The notes beneath the pieces were generated by a model. It worked only from the letters and a program-made list of their open reading frames with translations. It was not told where the DNA came from and ran no database searches. The position numbers were made by a program, and so were the translations under genes. From an uncultured beta proteobacterium (GTDB lineage: Bacteria; Pseudomonadota; Gammaproteobacteria; Burkholderiales; Burkholderiaceae_C), in NCBI GenBank assembly GCA_903845935.1, contig CAIMZI010000121.1, positions 1 to 60,532 of the forward strand: 60,532 nt of DNA, in the 5' to 3' direction. This document shows positions 9,387-17,564 of the stretch, one piece after another; position 1 is the stretch's first letter, and every line of letters begins with the position of its first letter.

Positions 9387-9777
9387 GTGAAGCCTGCCAG
9401 ACCACCGCTGGTGCAATTCTGGAAACAGAGCACTGGAGGAACGTCCGGACTGCATAGGGCAGCGTAGCAGCTAACCGCTGTCCACCGACCAGTCGTCCAC
9501 GCAAGTGGGAGACTCTAAGGTGAGGATTAGAGCAACAGAGACGAGTCAATGTAGGAATCCTGTGTCGGGTGTTTCACCCAATGCAGGCTCTGCCTGCATT
9601 GGGTGAAACGGGCAATCTCTACGCGCAGCAATACCAAGTAGGCACACGTTGACGGGGCCCCCGGAGTGTGCGGGTAGGTAGCATCGAGCCGAACGGGCAA
9701 CCGCCGGCCCAGATTAATGGTGGTCACATGAGGGGAAACCCCCATGCACAGAATCCGGCTTATCGGTGGGCTTCACA
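9387..9777 (+). ncRNA. rnpB: RNase P RNA (M1 RNA, bacterial type A)
   Basis: This is the catalytic RNA that removes 5' leaders from tRNA precursors, working with RnpA. Hallmarks are visible: the P4-region motif GGAGGAACGTCCGGACT at 9435-9451 followed by GCATAGGGCAG, the segment AGAGCAACAGAGACGA, and the 3' conserved ACAGAATCCGGCTTAT near 9748-9763. The ends pair as P1: GTGAAGCC (9387-9394) with GGCTTCAC (9769-9776). The molecule is about 390 nt. An internal perfect 18-bp stem at 9571-9609 sits where P12 is expected and is unusually long. It fills most of the 554-base gap between cysK and the CBS gene; the remainder is promoter and leader. Confidence 0.93.
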
Positions 9778-9837
9778 CTTTTTCCGCCCTTTTTGGAGTA
9801 TGGTTGATTGATCGTTCAACCCATTCAAGGAGGCAGC

Positions 9838-10263
9838 ATGCGAGCCGTACGCGCACTACTCAAAAATACCGATGCACCCTGGAGTCTGCATCCGCAGGAA
9901 AGCGTTTTTGACGCCTTGCACACGCTGGCCAGCCACGATGTGGGCGCGCTGATGGTGATGGAGGAAGGCAGGTTGGTCGGCATTCTTTCCGAGCGCGATT
10001 ACACGCGCAAGGTCGCGCTGCTCGGCAAGGCTTCCAAGGACACGCGGGTAGCGGACATCATGACCGCCAAGGTGCTGACGGTGGCAGCCGACTCGCGTAC
10101 CGAGGATTGCATGACCTTGATGAGCCAGAAAAAGATTCGCCATATGCCGGTGGTCGATGGCGACAAGGTGTTGGGCATGATCTCCATCCGCGACATCATG
10201 GACGAGATCATTGCCGACCAGGAAGCCACGATCAGCCAGTTGCAGACCTACATCGCGAGCTAA
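9838..10263 (+). CDS. CBS-domain protein (tandem CBS pair)
   Basis: The product is 141 residues made almost entirely of two CBS motifs. The first includes DALHTLASHDVGALMVMEEG and ILSERDYTRKV, the second DCMTLMSQKKIRHMPVVDG and SIRDIMDEII. Paired CBS domains form a Bateman module that binds adenosine nucleotides and usually regulates a partner, but no partner domain is attached. The ATG at 9838 has a strong Shine-Dalgarno sequence (AAGGAGG). The gene stands alone between rnpB and a convergent gene. Its partner and role are unknown. Confidence 0.9.
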   Translation: MRAVRALLKNTDAPWSLHPQESVFDALHTLASHDVGALMVMEEGRLVGILSERDYTRKVALLGKASKDTRVADIMTAKVLTVAADSRTEDCMTLMSQKKIRHMPVVDGDKVLGMISIRDIMDEIIADQEATISQLQTYIAS

Positions 10264-10340
10264 CCTTCCCCCAAGCTCCCCCGCTGCGCGTGGGTCGCGG
10301 CCTCCCTGGGGCGCGTTTAGCCTTGGGGCGGCCCGGCGGC
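10264..10340 (-). repeat. Dispersed GC-rich repeat, intergenic copy A
   Basis: Read on the minus strand this starts GGCCGCCGGGCCGCCCCAAG and ends with AGC followed by a G-run. It matches the framework of the copies at 37790-37868, 38784-38860 and 43324-43400, with a more diverged middle. It fills the gap between two convergent genes and could also act as a transcription barrier. Confidence 0.6.
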
Positions 10341-10344
10341 CAAA

Positions 10345-11388
10345 CTAGAACTTCTCGTAGACGCTAAGAAAGCGCCACTGGCCTTCGGGCAGGTCGGTCA
10401 GCGCCAGGCGGCCCAGGCGAATGCGGCGCATGGCCTGGATTTCCAGACCGGCCTTGCCGCACAGGTAGGCCACCAGTCCCGGGTGCGAGCCCTTGATGGC
10501 AAAGCGCAGCTTGCTCAATTCTGGCGAGGAGCTGTTGACGCTGAACTTGACCTGCGGCAGTGGGTTGCGCTCATCGTTCAGCGCACGGGCTATTCTTTGC
10601 AGTTGCTCGGGTTGCACCTCGCCGGTCACGTCCACAATCAGCTCGTGTTCCATCGAGCCCAGGTCTTCGCTGAGCTTGCGCGTGGTGCGCCAGTCCTGGG
10701 TGAATACCACCAGGCCGCTGGCGCCGGTCTCCAGCGCCACATCCGCCTCCAGATGCAGGAAATGGCGTTTGAGCGCGCGTATTTCCGATTGGTCGTTGCT
10801 GTAACGGTTGGCAATGGTCAGCAGGGAACGCGCATTGGGTATCTGCGGCTTGCTGGTGCGGCCGCGTGCAGGGCGCTCGTCTTCATCCTCGTCATCGTCC
10901 TCTACGCCGTCGAGCCAGCCCGAGGGCTTGTTTAAGATCAGCGTGACATCGGCGGTGTTCAGCAGCGTGGCATCCGGTGCGATGCTGACAGTTTGATGCA
11001 GCACGCGAAACGGCGGATCTTCCACCACCACGCCATTGACCATCACCCAGCCCCCCTCGATGTACTGCTCGGCCTCGGTGCGTGAGCAGGCCTTGAGCGC
11101 CATCACGCGCTTGGACAAACGCTCGCCCTCGCTCTCGGCTACGGCGGCGGGTTTGGGGTCGCGATCCACGGTGCGCGGGCGGTTCCTGGGCTTGGCCTTG
11201 GACGGAGCGGCAGGGCGGTTGTAGTCCGAGGGATTGGCGGGGCGGTTTGCCACCGGGTTGCTGGCGGCATAGGCCGCGCGCTTGATGGCGCGGTTGGACT
11301 CGGGTCGGGCCGGGCGCTCGTCATTTTGACGCGCCGGGCGCGCCGGGGGCTGGCCCTCGGGTCTGGCCGCTCTTTGGAAGGTACTCAT
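10345..11388 (-). CDS. S4-domain pseudouridine synthase-like protein, catalytic Asp replaced
   Basis: The product is 347 residues. A low-complexity Arg/Pro/Ala-rich tail covers residues 1-85. An S4 RNA-binding domain follows (ERLSKRVMALKACSRTEAEQYI, then GWVMVNGVVV), then an RsuA/RluF-like synthase domain. RsuA-family enzymes need the Asp of the G-R-L-D-x-x-T-S-G-L motif; the matching segment here is VALETGASGLVV, with Glu220 in that place and the preceding Arg also missing. An acidic insertion (residues 163-171) interrupts the N-terminal part of the synthase domain. It may bind rRNA without modifying it. The ATG overlaps the stop of the upstream MBL gene (ATGA). Confidence 0.75.
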   Translation of the reverse strand: MSTFQRAARPEGQPPARPARQNDERPARPESNRAIKRAAYAASNPVANRPANPSDYNRPAAPSKAKPRNRPRTVDRDPKPAAVAESEGERLSKRVMALKACSRTEAEQYIEGGWVMVNGVVVEDPPFRVLHQTVSIAPDATLLNTADVTLILNKPSGWLDGVEDDDEDEDERPARGRTSKPQIPNARSLLTIANRYSNDQSEIRALKRHFLHLEADVALETGASGLVVFTQDWRTTRKLSEDLGSMEHELIVDVTGEVQPEQLQRIARALNDERNPLPQVKFSVNSSSPELSKLRFAIKGSHPGLVAYLCGKAGLEIQAMRRIRLGRLALTDLPEGQWRFLSVYEKF

Positions 11389-12341
11389 GCTGCGCTCGAT
11401 TCAATGGATGGGGTTTGCTGAATATGTTCCACATGGGCCAGCAGGGAACGCTTGGCCACCGGCCAAATGCGTGGGTCCACGTCGTCATAGGCCAGCGGCA
11501 ACCATTGGTCTGGGTCGCCGTTGGGATTGGCTTGGATGACGGCCGCGATTTTCGCCTCGCGCCGCAGGCGGTGCGCCTTGAGTTGGGCGATACAGTCCTG
11601 GGCGCCGGATAGTACATGGCCGTGGGCCGGCAGGATGTGCTCTACCTTCCACTCGGCGCAGGCCGCTGCCAGCCGGTCTAACGAATCCAGATAGTGTCCC
11701 ATGTGGCCGTCCGGTGGATCGATCACCGTGGTACTGCCGTTGAGGATATGGTCGCCCGAAAACAGCATGCCATCTTCTTCCAGCAGCAGGCAGACATGGT
11801 TGGCGGCGTGGCCGGGGGTAAAAATCACGCGCAGGCTGTGGCTGGCGTCGTCGGCGATCAAGCCAAGCACCTCGCCATCCAGCAAGGCGCGGTCCGGGTT
11901 GAAGGCGCTGGCGGCGCGCGCCGTGGCAGCCGAGGGCAGACCCAGGATAGTAGGCGTGGAATCAGTTGCAAGTCCATCACCGCTCTGGGTGCACAGCGCC
12001 TGCAATGGCTTTGCACCAGGGGAATGGTCGGGGTGTGAGTGGGTGCACACAATCATGCGGATATTGCCGCCGCGCCCGTCGGCAAAGCGGGCCGCCTGCC
12101 ACAGGCGCTGCAGATGGTCGGCGTCCGCCGGGCCCGGGTCTATGGCAATAAATCCGCTGTGGACATCGCCCAGCAGATAGCTATTGGTGCCGGGGCCGGT
12201 CATCACGCCGGGGTTGGGTGCGGTCAGGCGCAGCAGGTTTTTCAGGATGGCAACCGGCTGCTCGGTCTGCCAGTCGGCGGGTGCGGGGATGGGGCCCGCT
12301 TCGGGTTGGATGATTTGCGAGAGTCTGGGCATGCGCCCCAT
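11385..12341 (-). CDS. MBL-fold metallo-hydrolase (LACTB2/glyoxalase II-like)
   Basis: The product is about 318 residues. The metal-binding motif is [10 protein letters not shown] (H-x-H-x-D-H), with further ligands in [18 protein letters not shown] and [13 protein letters not shown]-terminal helical domain contains [12 protein letters not shown]. The pattern resembles LACTB2-like hydrolases, which act on thioesters or RNA; the substrate here is unknown. I chose the ATG at 12341 (or 12332) because a longer frame would run into the divergent dapF start. It forms a two-gene operon with the S4-domain gene, overlapping by four bases. Confidence 0.85.
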   Translation of the reverse strand: MGRMPRLSQIIQPEAGPIPAPADWQTEQPVAILKNLLRLTAPNPGVMTGPGTNSYLLGDVHSGFIAIDPGPADADHLQRLWQAARFADGRGGNIRMIVCTHSHPDHSPGAKPLQALCTQSGDGLATDSTPTILGLPSAATARAASAFNPDRALLDGEVLGLIADDASHSLRVIFTPGHAANHVCLLLEEDGMLFSGDHILNGSTTVIDPPDGHMGHYLDSLDRLAAACAEWKVEHILPAHGHVLSGAQDCIAQLKAHRLRREAKIAAVIQANPNGDPDQWLPLAYDDVDPRIWPVAKRSLLAHVEHIQQTPSIESSAA

Positions 12342-12405
12342 TTTGCAACCAAAAGCCGCAGGGTTCGAAGTTGGTGTCTTCTTGCGCTGCGCGGATAATT
12401 GCTGC

Positions 12406-13281
12406 ATGCGAATTCCGTTCACCAAAATGCAGGGCGCCGGCAATGACTTTGTCGTGCTCGATGAAACCCGCACCCGCTTCGGCCTGAGTGCTGCGCACTA
12501 CCGTTTCCTGGGCGACCGCCATTTTGGCGTGGGCGCCGACCAGATACTCACCGTGCGGCCCTCTCCGGCGCACGGCATCGACTTTGAATACCTCATCCAC
12601 AACGCCGATGGCCGCGAGGTGGAGCAGTGCGGCAACGGTGCGCGCTGTTTTGCCCGCTTTGTGCGCGACAGCGGTCTCTCGGACAAAGACGTTCTGCGCG
12701 TGCAGACCATGAAGGGCGTGATCGAACCCCGGCTCACTGCAGACGGACGCGTCACCGTGGACATGGGCGCGCCGCGCTTTGCGCCGCAGGATCTGGACTT
12801 TGACGCCAGCGGTCTGACGCTGCAGCCGCAAGGGGACTGGGGCAACTGGCCGGTGCTACCCGCAGGCAGTGCCCAAGAGGTATCGCTGGCCACTGTGTCC
12901 ATGGGCAATCCGCACGCGGTGATTCAGGTGGAAGACGTTGACACGGCCGCCGTGGAAACCTTGGGGCCCGGCGTGCAGGGCAATCCGCGCTTTACCCGGG
13001 GCGTCAACGTTGGCTTTATGCAGCTGCAGAGCCGTACCAGCATTCGCTTGCGCGTCTATGAGCGCGGTGTCGGCGAGACCTTGGCCTGTGGCACGGGCGC
13101 CTGTGCCGCTGTAGCGGCTGGCATTCGCCTGGGCCTGCTGGATGCCAGCGTGGACGTTCACACCCGCGGCGGCCTGCTGACCATTGCCTGGGCCGGTGGC
13201 GATGCGCCGGTGCTGATGACCGGTCCTGCCACCACGGTGTTCCGGGGCGAGATTGATCTGCCGGACGAGATGGCCGCCTGA
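12406..13281 (+). CDS. dapF: Diaminopimelate epimerase
   Basis: The product is 291 residues and interconverts LL- and meso-diaminopimelate for lysine and peptidoglycan synthesis without a cofactor. The two catalytic cysteines lie in [13 protein letters not shown] and [13 protein letters not shown]. The N-terminus [14 protein letters not shown] is typical. The ATG at 12406 is correct because the conserved domain begins there; upstream sequence belongs to the divergent MBL gene's promoter region. A DUF484 gene and xerC follow on the same strand, the common dapF-DUF484-xerC arrangement of proteobacteria. Confidence 0.97.
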   Translation: MRIPFTKMQGAGNDFVVLDETRTRFGLSAAHYRFLGDRHFGVGADQILTVRPSPAHGIDFEYLIHNADGREVEQCGNGARCFARFVRDSGLSDKDVLRVQTMKGVIEPRLTADGRVTVDMGAPRFAPQDLDFDASGLTLQPQGDWGNWPVLPAGSAQEVSLATVSMGNPHAVIQVEDVDTAAVETLGPGVQGNPRFTRGVNVGFMQLQSRTSIRLRVYERGVGETLACGTGACAAVAAGIRLGLLDASVDVHTRGGLLTIAWAGGDAPVLMTGPATTVFRGEIDLPDEMAA

Positions 13282-13323
13282 GCCGCCCTTGATTCAAAAC
13301 CCATTCACTTTGACTGAGCTTCC

Positions 13324-14013
13324 ATGAGCAATCTTCCCAACTCCGCGCTGGCCAACCCGATTACCGAAGACGATATCGCCAACTATCTGGCCAATACGCC
13401 GGATTTCTTTGTGCGCCATGCCGAGCTGCTGGCCGCCGTGCAACTCAATAGCCCGCACGGCCACCGCGCGGTCAGCCTGCAGGAACGCCAGGCCGAGATG
13501 CTGCGCGACAAGATCAAGTTGCTGGAGCAGCGCATCATGGAGATGATGCGCAACGGCAACGACAACGTCATCCTGTCCAACAAGATTTTGCGTTGGGCCG
13601 GTAGCCTGCTGCAGGGCGGTGATGCGAAACAGTTGCCGCAGCAAATGGCCGATGACATCGAGATGCAATTCGCCGTGCCCCAGGTCGGACTGCGTCTGTG
13701 GGACGTGGCCGCTGCCTATGCAAAAGAAGCTTTTGCCCAGGGTGTCAGCGACGATCTGAAGCTGTTTGCCTCCTCGCTGACCGAACCCTTTTGCGGCCTG
13801 AACACCGGCTTTGAGTCGGTGAACTGGCTGAAAACACCGGCCGCCATCACCTCGCTGGCTTTGATTCCCCTGCGCGTCGGCCCCAGCACCCCGGCCTTTG
13901 GTCTGCTGGTGCTGGCCTCCAGCGATGCGCAACGCTTCACCAGCGGCATGGGCACCGACTTTCTGTCCCGCATTGGCGAGCTAACCAGCGCTGCGCTGTC
14001 GCGCCTGCGCTAA
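13324..14013 (+). CDS. DUF484 family protein (GAF-like)
   Basis: The product is 229 residues. The N-terminal signature includes DDIANYLANTPDFFVRHAELL and RAVSLQERQAEMLRDKI, followed by a short coiled-coil stretch and a GAF-like fold ending in FLSRIGELTSAALSRL. DUF484 genes are known to sit between dapF and xerC, but no function is established. It begins 42 bases after dapF and ends 21 bases before xerC, so it is probably in the same operon. Confidence 0.9.
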   Translation: MSNLPNSALANPITEDDIANYLANTPDFFVRHAELLAAVQLNSPHGHRAVSLQERQAEMLRDKIKLLEQRIMEMMRNGNDNVILSNKILRWAGSLLQGGDAKQLPQQMADDIEMQFAVPQVGLRLWDVAAAYAKEAFAQGVSDDLKLFASSLTEPFCGLNTGFESVNWLKTPAAITSLALIPLRVGPSTPAFGLLVLASSDAQRFTSGMGTDFLSRIGELTSAALSRLR

Positions 14014-14034
14014 GGCGGCAACCGTTAGCCAGCC

Positions 14035-14997
14035 ATGCAGGATGCCGCGGCTCTGGTCGAAAAATACCTGGAGTACGTGCTCGTCGAAAAGCGCCTGGCC
14101 CAGCGCACGGTGGAACTCTATGCGCTGGACCTCTTGAAGTTGCAAAGCTACGCAGCCCAGGTTCCGGTGGATCTACTGATGGTGCGCAACCCGCATGTGC
14201 GGCGCTGGGTGGCGCAGATGCACAGCGGCGGACGCAGCGGTCGCGGCATTGCGCTGATCCTGTCGGGCTGGCGTGGTTTTTACAGCTGGCTGGGCCGTAA
14301 TGGCCTGACCTCCAGCAATCCGGTACAGGATGTGCGCGCACCCAAGGCGCCCAAGCCCCTGCCCAAGGCGCTGGGCGTGGATGACGCGGTGCAGTTTGCC
14401 GATTTTCAAAGCGACGACGACCCCTGGCTGGAGGCGCGCGACTGCGCCATGGTCGAGCTGCTGTATGGCAGCGGCCTGCGCGTGGGCGAGCTGATCGGCC
14501 TAGATGTCCAAGCCAGCAAGGCAGCGCGCGGCTGGGTCGACCTGCGGGCGGCCGAGGCCCATGTGCTGGGCAAGGGCTCCAAGCGCCGCAGCGTGCCGGT
14601 AGGCAAGACAGCTATTGCGGCATTGGAACGCTGGCTGGAGTTGCGCGGCCCCATGGGCACGGCGCAGGGCGGGCCGGTGCACGAGACACAGGCCGATGCG
14701 GCTCGCGCCCTGTTCAATGGTCGCAACGGCACACGTCTGAGCGCCCAGTCGGTCTGGCAGCGCCTGCGTAGGCGCAGCCTGCAGGCCGGTGTGCTCACAC
14801 CGGTGCATCCGCACATGTTGCGCCATAGTTTTGCCAGCCATCTGCTGCAAAGCAGCGGCGACCTGCGCGCGGTGCAGGAACTGCTGGGTCACGCCAACAT
14901 CAGCACCACCCAGGTCTACACAAGGCTGGACTTCCAACATCTGGCGGAAACCTACGACAAGGCGCATCCGCGGGCCAGGGCCAAACCGAAGGGATAG
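14035..14997 (+). CDS. xerC: Site-specific tyrosine recombinase XerC
   Basis: The product is 320 residues. With XerD it resolves chromosome dimers at dif during division. The N-terminal SAM-like domain spans roughly residues 5-95. The catalytic set is visible: Arg149 in GSGLRVGEL, Lys180 in VLGKGSKRR, His260 and Arg263 in HPHMLRHSF, His286 in LGHANISTTQ and Tyr295 in QVYTRLDF. The position after dapF-DUF484 supports XerC rather than an island integrase. The gene starts 21 bases after the DUF484 stop. Confidence 0.94.
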   Translation: MQDAAALVEKYLEYVLVEKRLAQRTVELYALDLLKLQSYAAQVPVDLLMVRNPHVRRWVAQMHSGGRSGRGIALILSGWRGFYSWLGRNGLTSSNPVQDVRAPKAPKPLPKALGVDDAVQFADFQSDDDPWLEARDCAMVELLYGSGLRVGELIGLDVQASKAARGWVDLRAAEAHVLGKGSKRRSVPVGKTAIAALERWLELRGPMGTAQGGPVHETQADAARALFNGRNGTRLSAQSVWQRLRRRSLQAGVLTPVHPHMLRHSFASHLLQSSGDLRAVQELLGHANISTTQVYTRLDFQHLAETYDKAHPRARAKPKG

Positions 14998-15019
14998 CGC
15001 CAGCGGCGACAATAGCCCC

Positions 15020-16201
15020 ATGAAAATGATTCGTCTACGCGCCGGCAAAGAGCGCTCCCTCCTGCGCCGCCATCCCTGGATTTTTGAATCCGCCATTGCC
15101 AAGGGTGGTGGTGACAGCGGCGAGACCGTGCGCGTGGAGTCGGCCGAAGGCCAATTCCTGGGATGGGCGGCGTTCAGCCCGACTTCCAAAATTCGCGCCC
15201 GCATGTGGAGCTTTGATGAGGGTCAGCGCATTGACGAGGGCTTCTTCCAGGCCAGCATCGCCAAGGCCGTGCAGGCTAGATCCCGCTTTGACATCCAGAG
15301 CGACGGCGCGCGTCTGATCCATGGCGAATCCGACGGGCTACCGGGCCTGATCGTGGATCGCTACGGCGACACCTTGGTGGCGCAGTTCACCTCGGCCGGT
15401 GTCGAGCGGTGGAAGGAGGCTATTTGCCATGCGCTCTTGGCCGAGACCGGCCTCACCAAGCTCTACGAACGCTCCGACGCCAGCAGTCGCACGCTCGAAG
15501 GCCTGGCCGAGCAAACCGGCTGGCTGCGCGGGGAGGGCGAGACCGACCTAGTGCTCCAAGAGCATGACTGGAAGCTGCACTTGAGCATTGCCACCGGCCA
15601 CAAGACTGGCTTTTACCTGGATCAGCGCGACAGCCGTGCCAAGTTCGCCAGCTACAGCAAGCGCCTGAACTTCCAGCGCGTGCTGAACTGCTTTTGCTAC
15701 ACCGGCGGCTTCAGCGTGGCCGCCCTGAGTGGCGGCGCGGCCCATGTCACCTCGATTGACTCCAGCGCCCCCGCGCTGGAACTGGGTGCGGCCAACGTGG
15801 CCTTGAATGGTTTTGAAGCCAGTCGCGCGACCTGGATGGATGCCGATGTGAACGCCTCGCTGCGCCAGTTCGGCAATGAGGGCCGCAGCTTTGACGCCAT
15901 CATCCTCGATCCACCGAAATTCGCGCCCACCGTGGCCCATGCCGATCGCGCCGCGCGTGCCTACAAGGACATCAACCGCCTGGCCTTCAAACTGCTGGAG
16001 CCTGGTGGCGTGCTTTTCACCTATTCGTGCTCCGGCGGTATCAGCGCCGACCTGTTCCACAAGATCGTCGCCGGTGCCGGGGCCGATGCCGGCGTCGACG
16101 GCTTCATCACCGAGCGTATGGGTGGTGCCCCCGACCACCCGATGACGATTGCCTTCCCCGAGGGCGAGTACCTCAAGGGCCTGGTGGTGATGAAACGCTA
16201 G
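15020..16201 (+). CDS. rlmI: Class I SAM-dependent rRNA (cytosine-C5) methyltransferase, RlmI-type
   Basis: The product is 393 residues. The N-terminal PUA-like RNA-binding domain starts MKMIRLRAGKERSLLRRHPWIF. A central domain follows, then a Rossmann methyltransferase core with the SAM-binding segment NCFCYTGGFSVAALSGGA, VTSIDSS and the catalytic loop ILDPPKFAP. In E. coli RlmI makes m5C1962 in 23S rRNA. The ATG at 15020 is 22 bases after the xerC stop. The assignment rests on domain order; other COG1092 members share it. Confidence 0.88.
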   Translation: MKMIRLRAGKERSLLRRHPWIFESAIAKGGGDSGETVRVESAEGQFLGWAAFSPTSKIRARMWSFDEGQRIDEGFFQASIAKAVQARSRFDIQSDGARLIHGESDGLPGLIVDRYGDTLVAQFTSAGVERWKEAICHALLAETGLTKLYERSDASSRTLEGLAEQTGWLRGEGETDLVLQEHDWKLHLSIATGHKTGFYLDQRDSRAKFASYSKRLNFQRVLNCFCYTGGFSVAALSGGAAHVTSIDSSAPALELGAANVALNGFEASRATWMDADVNASLRQFGNEGRSFDAIILDPPKFAPTVAHADRAARAYKDINRLAFKLLEPGGVLFTYSCSGGISADLFHKIVAGAGADAGVDGFITERMGGAPDHPMTIAFPEGEYLKGLVVMKR

Positions 16202-16264
16202 TGTTGTTATCCCCGCCTTGAATTGCTCGCTAAACTCCTCACTTGCTGATTTTGGGCTCAATAC

Positions 16265-17326
16265 ATGTCTCTCATTCCCGCCACCATCCTCACCGGCTTT
16301 CTGGGCTCGGGCAAAACCACGCTGCTCAAGCGCGTGCTGGCCGAGGCCCACGGCCAGAAGATCGCTGTCATCGAGAACGAGTTCGGCGAGGAAAACATTG
16401 ACAGCGACATCCTGGTCAGCGACACCAACGAGCAAATCATCCAGATGAGCAATGGCTGCATCTGCTGCACCATCCGCGAAGACCTGCGCGCCACGTTGCG
16501 CGATCTGGCCGAAAAAAAGCGCAAGGGCGAACTGGACTTTGAGCGCGTCGTCATTGAGACCACCGGCCTGGCCGACCCCGGCCCGGTGGCCCAGACCTTC
16601 TTCATGGACGACGAGGTGGCCGAGTCCTACTTGCTGGACTCGATCCTGACCCTGGTCGATGCCAAGCATGCTGCTCAACAACTGAACGACCGCCAGGAGG
16701 CGCGCCGTCAGGTCGGATTTGCCGACCAGATCTTTATCAGCAAGGCCGATCTGGTTTCCAAGGAAGATTTGGATTCCCTGATGCACCGCCTCAAGCACAT
16801 GAACCCGCGTGCTCCGCAGCGCGCCGTGCATTTTGGCGAGGTGGCCTTGAGCGAGGTGTTTGACCTGCGCGGCTTCAACCTGAACGCTAAGCTCGACATT
16901 GACCCGGACTTCCTCAAGGAAGACGAGCATGAGCACCACGACCATGCCGCAGGTGAGCATTGCGACCACCCCTCACATGGCCACGATGACCACGGGCATG
17001 ACAAGCAAGGCCACCACCATCACTACGACGATGACGTGAAGAGCTTTGTGTTCAAGTCCGAGCGTGCCTTTGATCCGGCCAAGCTGGAAGACTTTTTGGG
17101 TGCGATCGTCAATGTCTACGGCCCACGCATGCTGCGCTACAAGGGCGTGCTGCACATGCTGGGCACCGAGCGCAAGGTGATTTTCCAGGGCGTGCACCAG
17201 CTCATGGGCAGCGATCTGGGGCCGGCCTGGGCGGAGGGCGAGGTGCGCAACAGCAAGATGGTGTTTATCGGCATCGACCTGCCCAAGGATATTTTGTTGC
17301 AAGGGCTTGAACAATCTCTGGTGTAG
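16265..17326 (+). CDS. CobW/COG0523-family GTPase with His-rich metal-binding stretch
   Basis: The product is 353 residues. The Walker A motif GFLGSGKTT is at residues 11-19 and the metal-binding CxCC motif (NGCICC) at 63-68. The guanine-specificity motif is ISKADL, and a CobW C-terminal domain (MLRYKGVLHMLG) follows. Residues 221-253 are very rich in His, Asp and Glu, as in zinc chaperones of the ZNG1/YjiA/YeiR group. The likely role is GTP-driven metal insertion, probably zinc, into client proteins. No Zur box or zinc-importer gene is visible, so the metal is inferred. Confidence 0.9.
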   Translation: MSLIPATILTGFLGSGKTTLLKRVLAEAHGQKIAVIENEFGEENIDSDILVSDTNEQIIQMSNGCICCTIREDLRATLRDLAEKKRKGELDFERVVIETTGLADPGPVAQTFFMDDEVAESYLLDSILTLVDAKHAAQQLNDRQEARRQVGFADQIFISKADLVSKEDLDSLMHRLKHMNPRAPQRAVHFGEVALSEVFDLRGFNLNAKLDIDPDFLKEDEHEHHDHAAGEHCDHPSHGHDDHGHDKQGHHHHYDDDVKSFVFKSERAFDPAKLEDFLGAIVNVYGPRMLRYKGVLHMLGTERKVIFQGVHQLMGSDLGPAWAEGEVRNSKMVFIGIDLPKDILLQGLEQSLV

Positions 17327-17564
17327 AAGGTGTTTAATGGTGGCGCGCTGTGCTTGGCGAATACGGGCGTCTGATATGGAAAGAGTGTGAACCATGGCCG
17401 AGAGTGGAATGATTGTCTCGATTTTGCAACTGATGGGTTTTCCGATGGCTAAACCTGTACACTCGCGCGCCGTAGAAACCCCATATAACAAGCCATTAAA
17501 AGCATCGACTGAAGCCGCGGGCGACAGTGAACACAAGCAGGCGAGTTCCAACAGGAGAGACCAA

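Noticed and set aside
9571..9609. Perfect hairpin considered as a Rho-independent terminator
   Set aside because: It lies in the middle of RNase P RNA, with conserved rnpB sequence continuing on both sides and no T-run.
14035..14997. xerC as a second mobile-element integrase
   Set aside because: Its position after dapF and DUF484 and the XerC-like length and motifs mark it as the chromosomal dimer-resolution recombinase.
15548..16969. 473-codon frame antisense to the methyltransferase and CobW genes
   Set aside because: Both sense genes carry clear conserved motifs. The antisense product has none.
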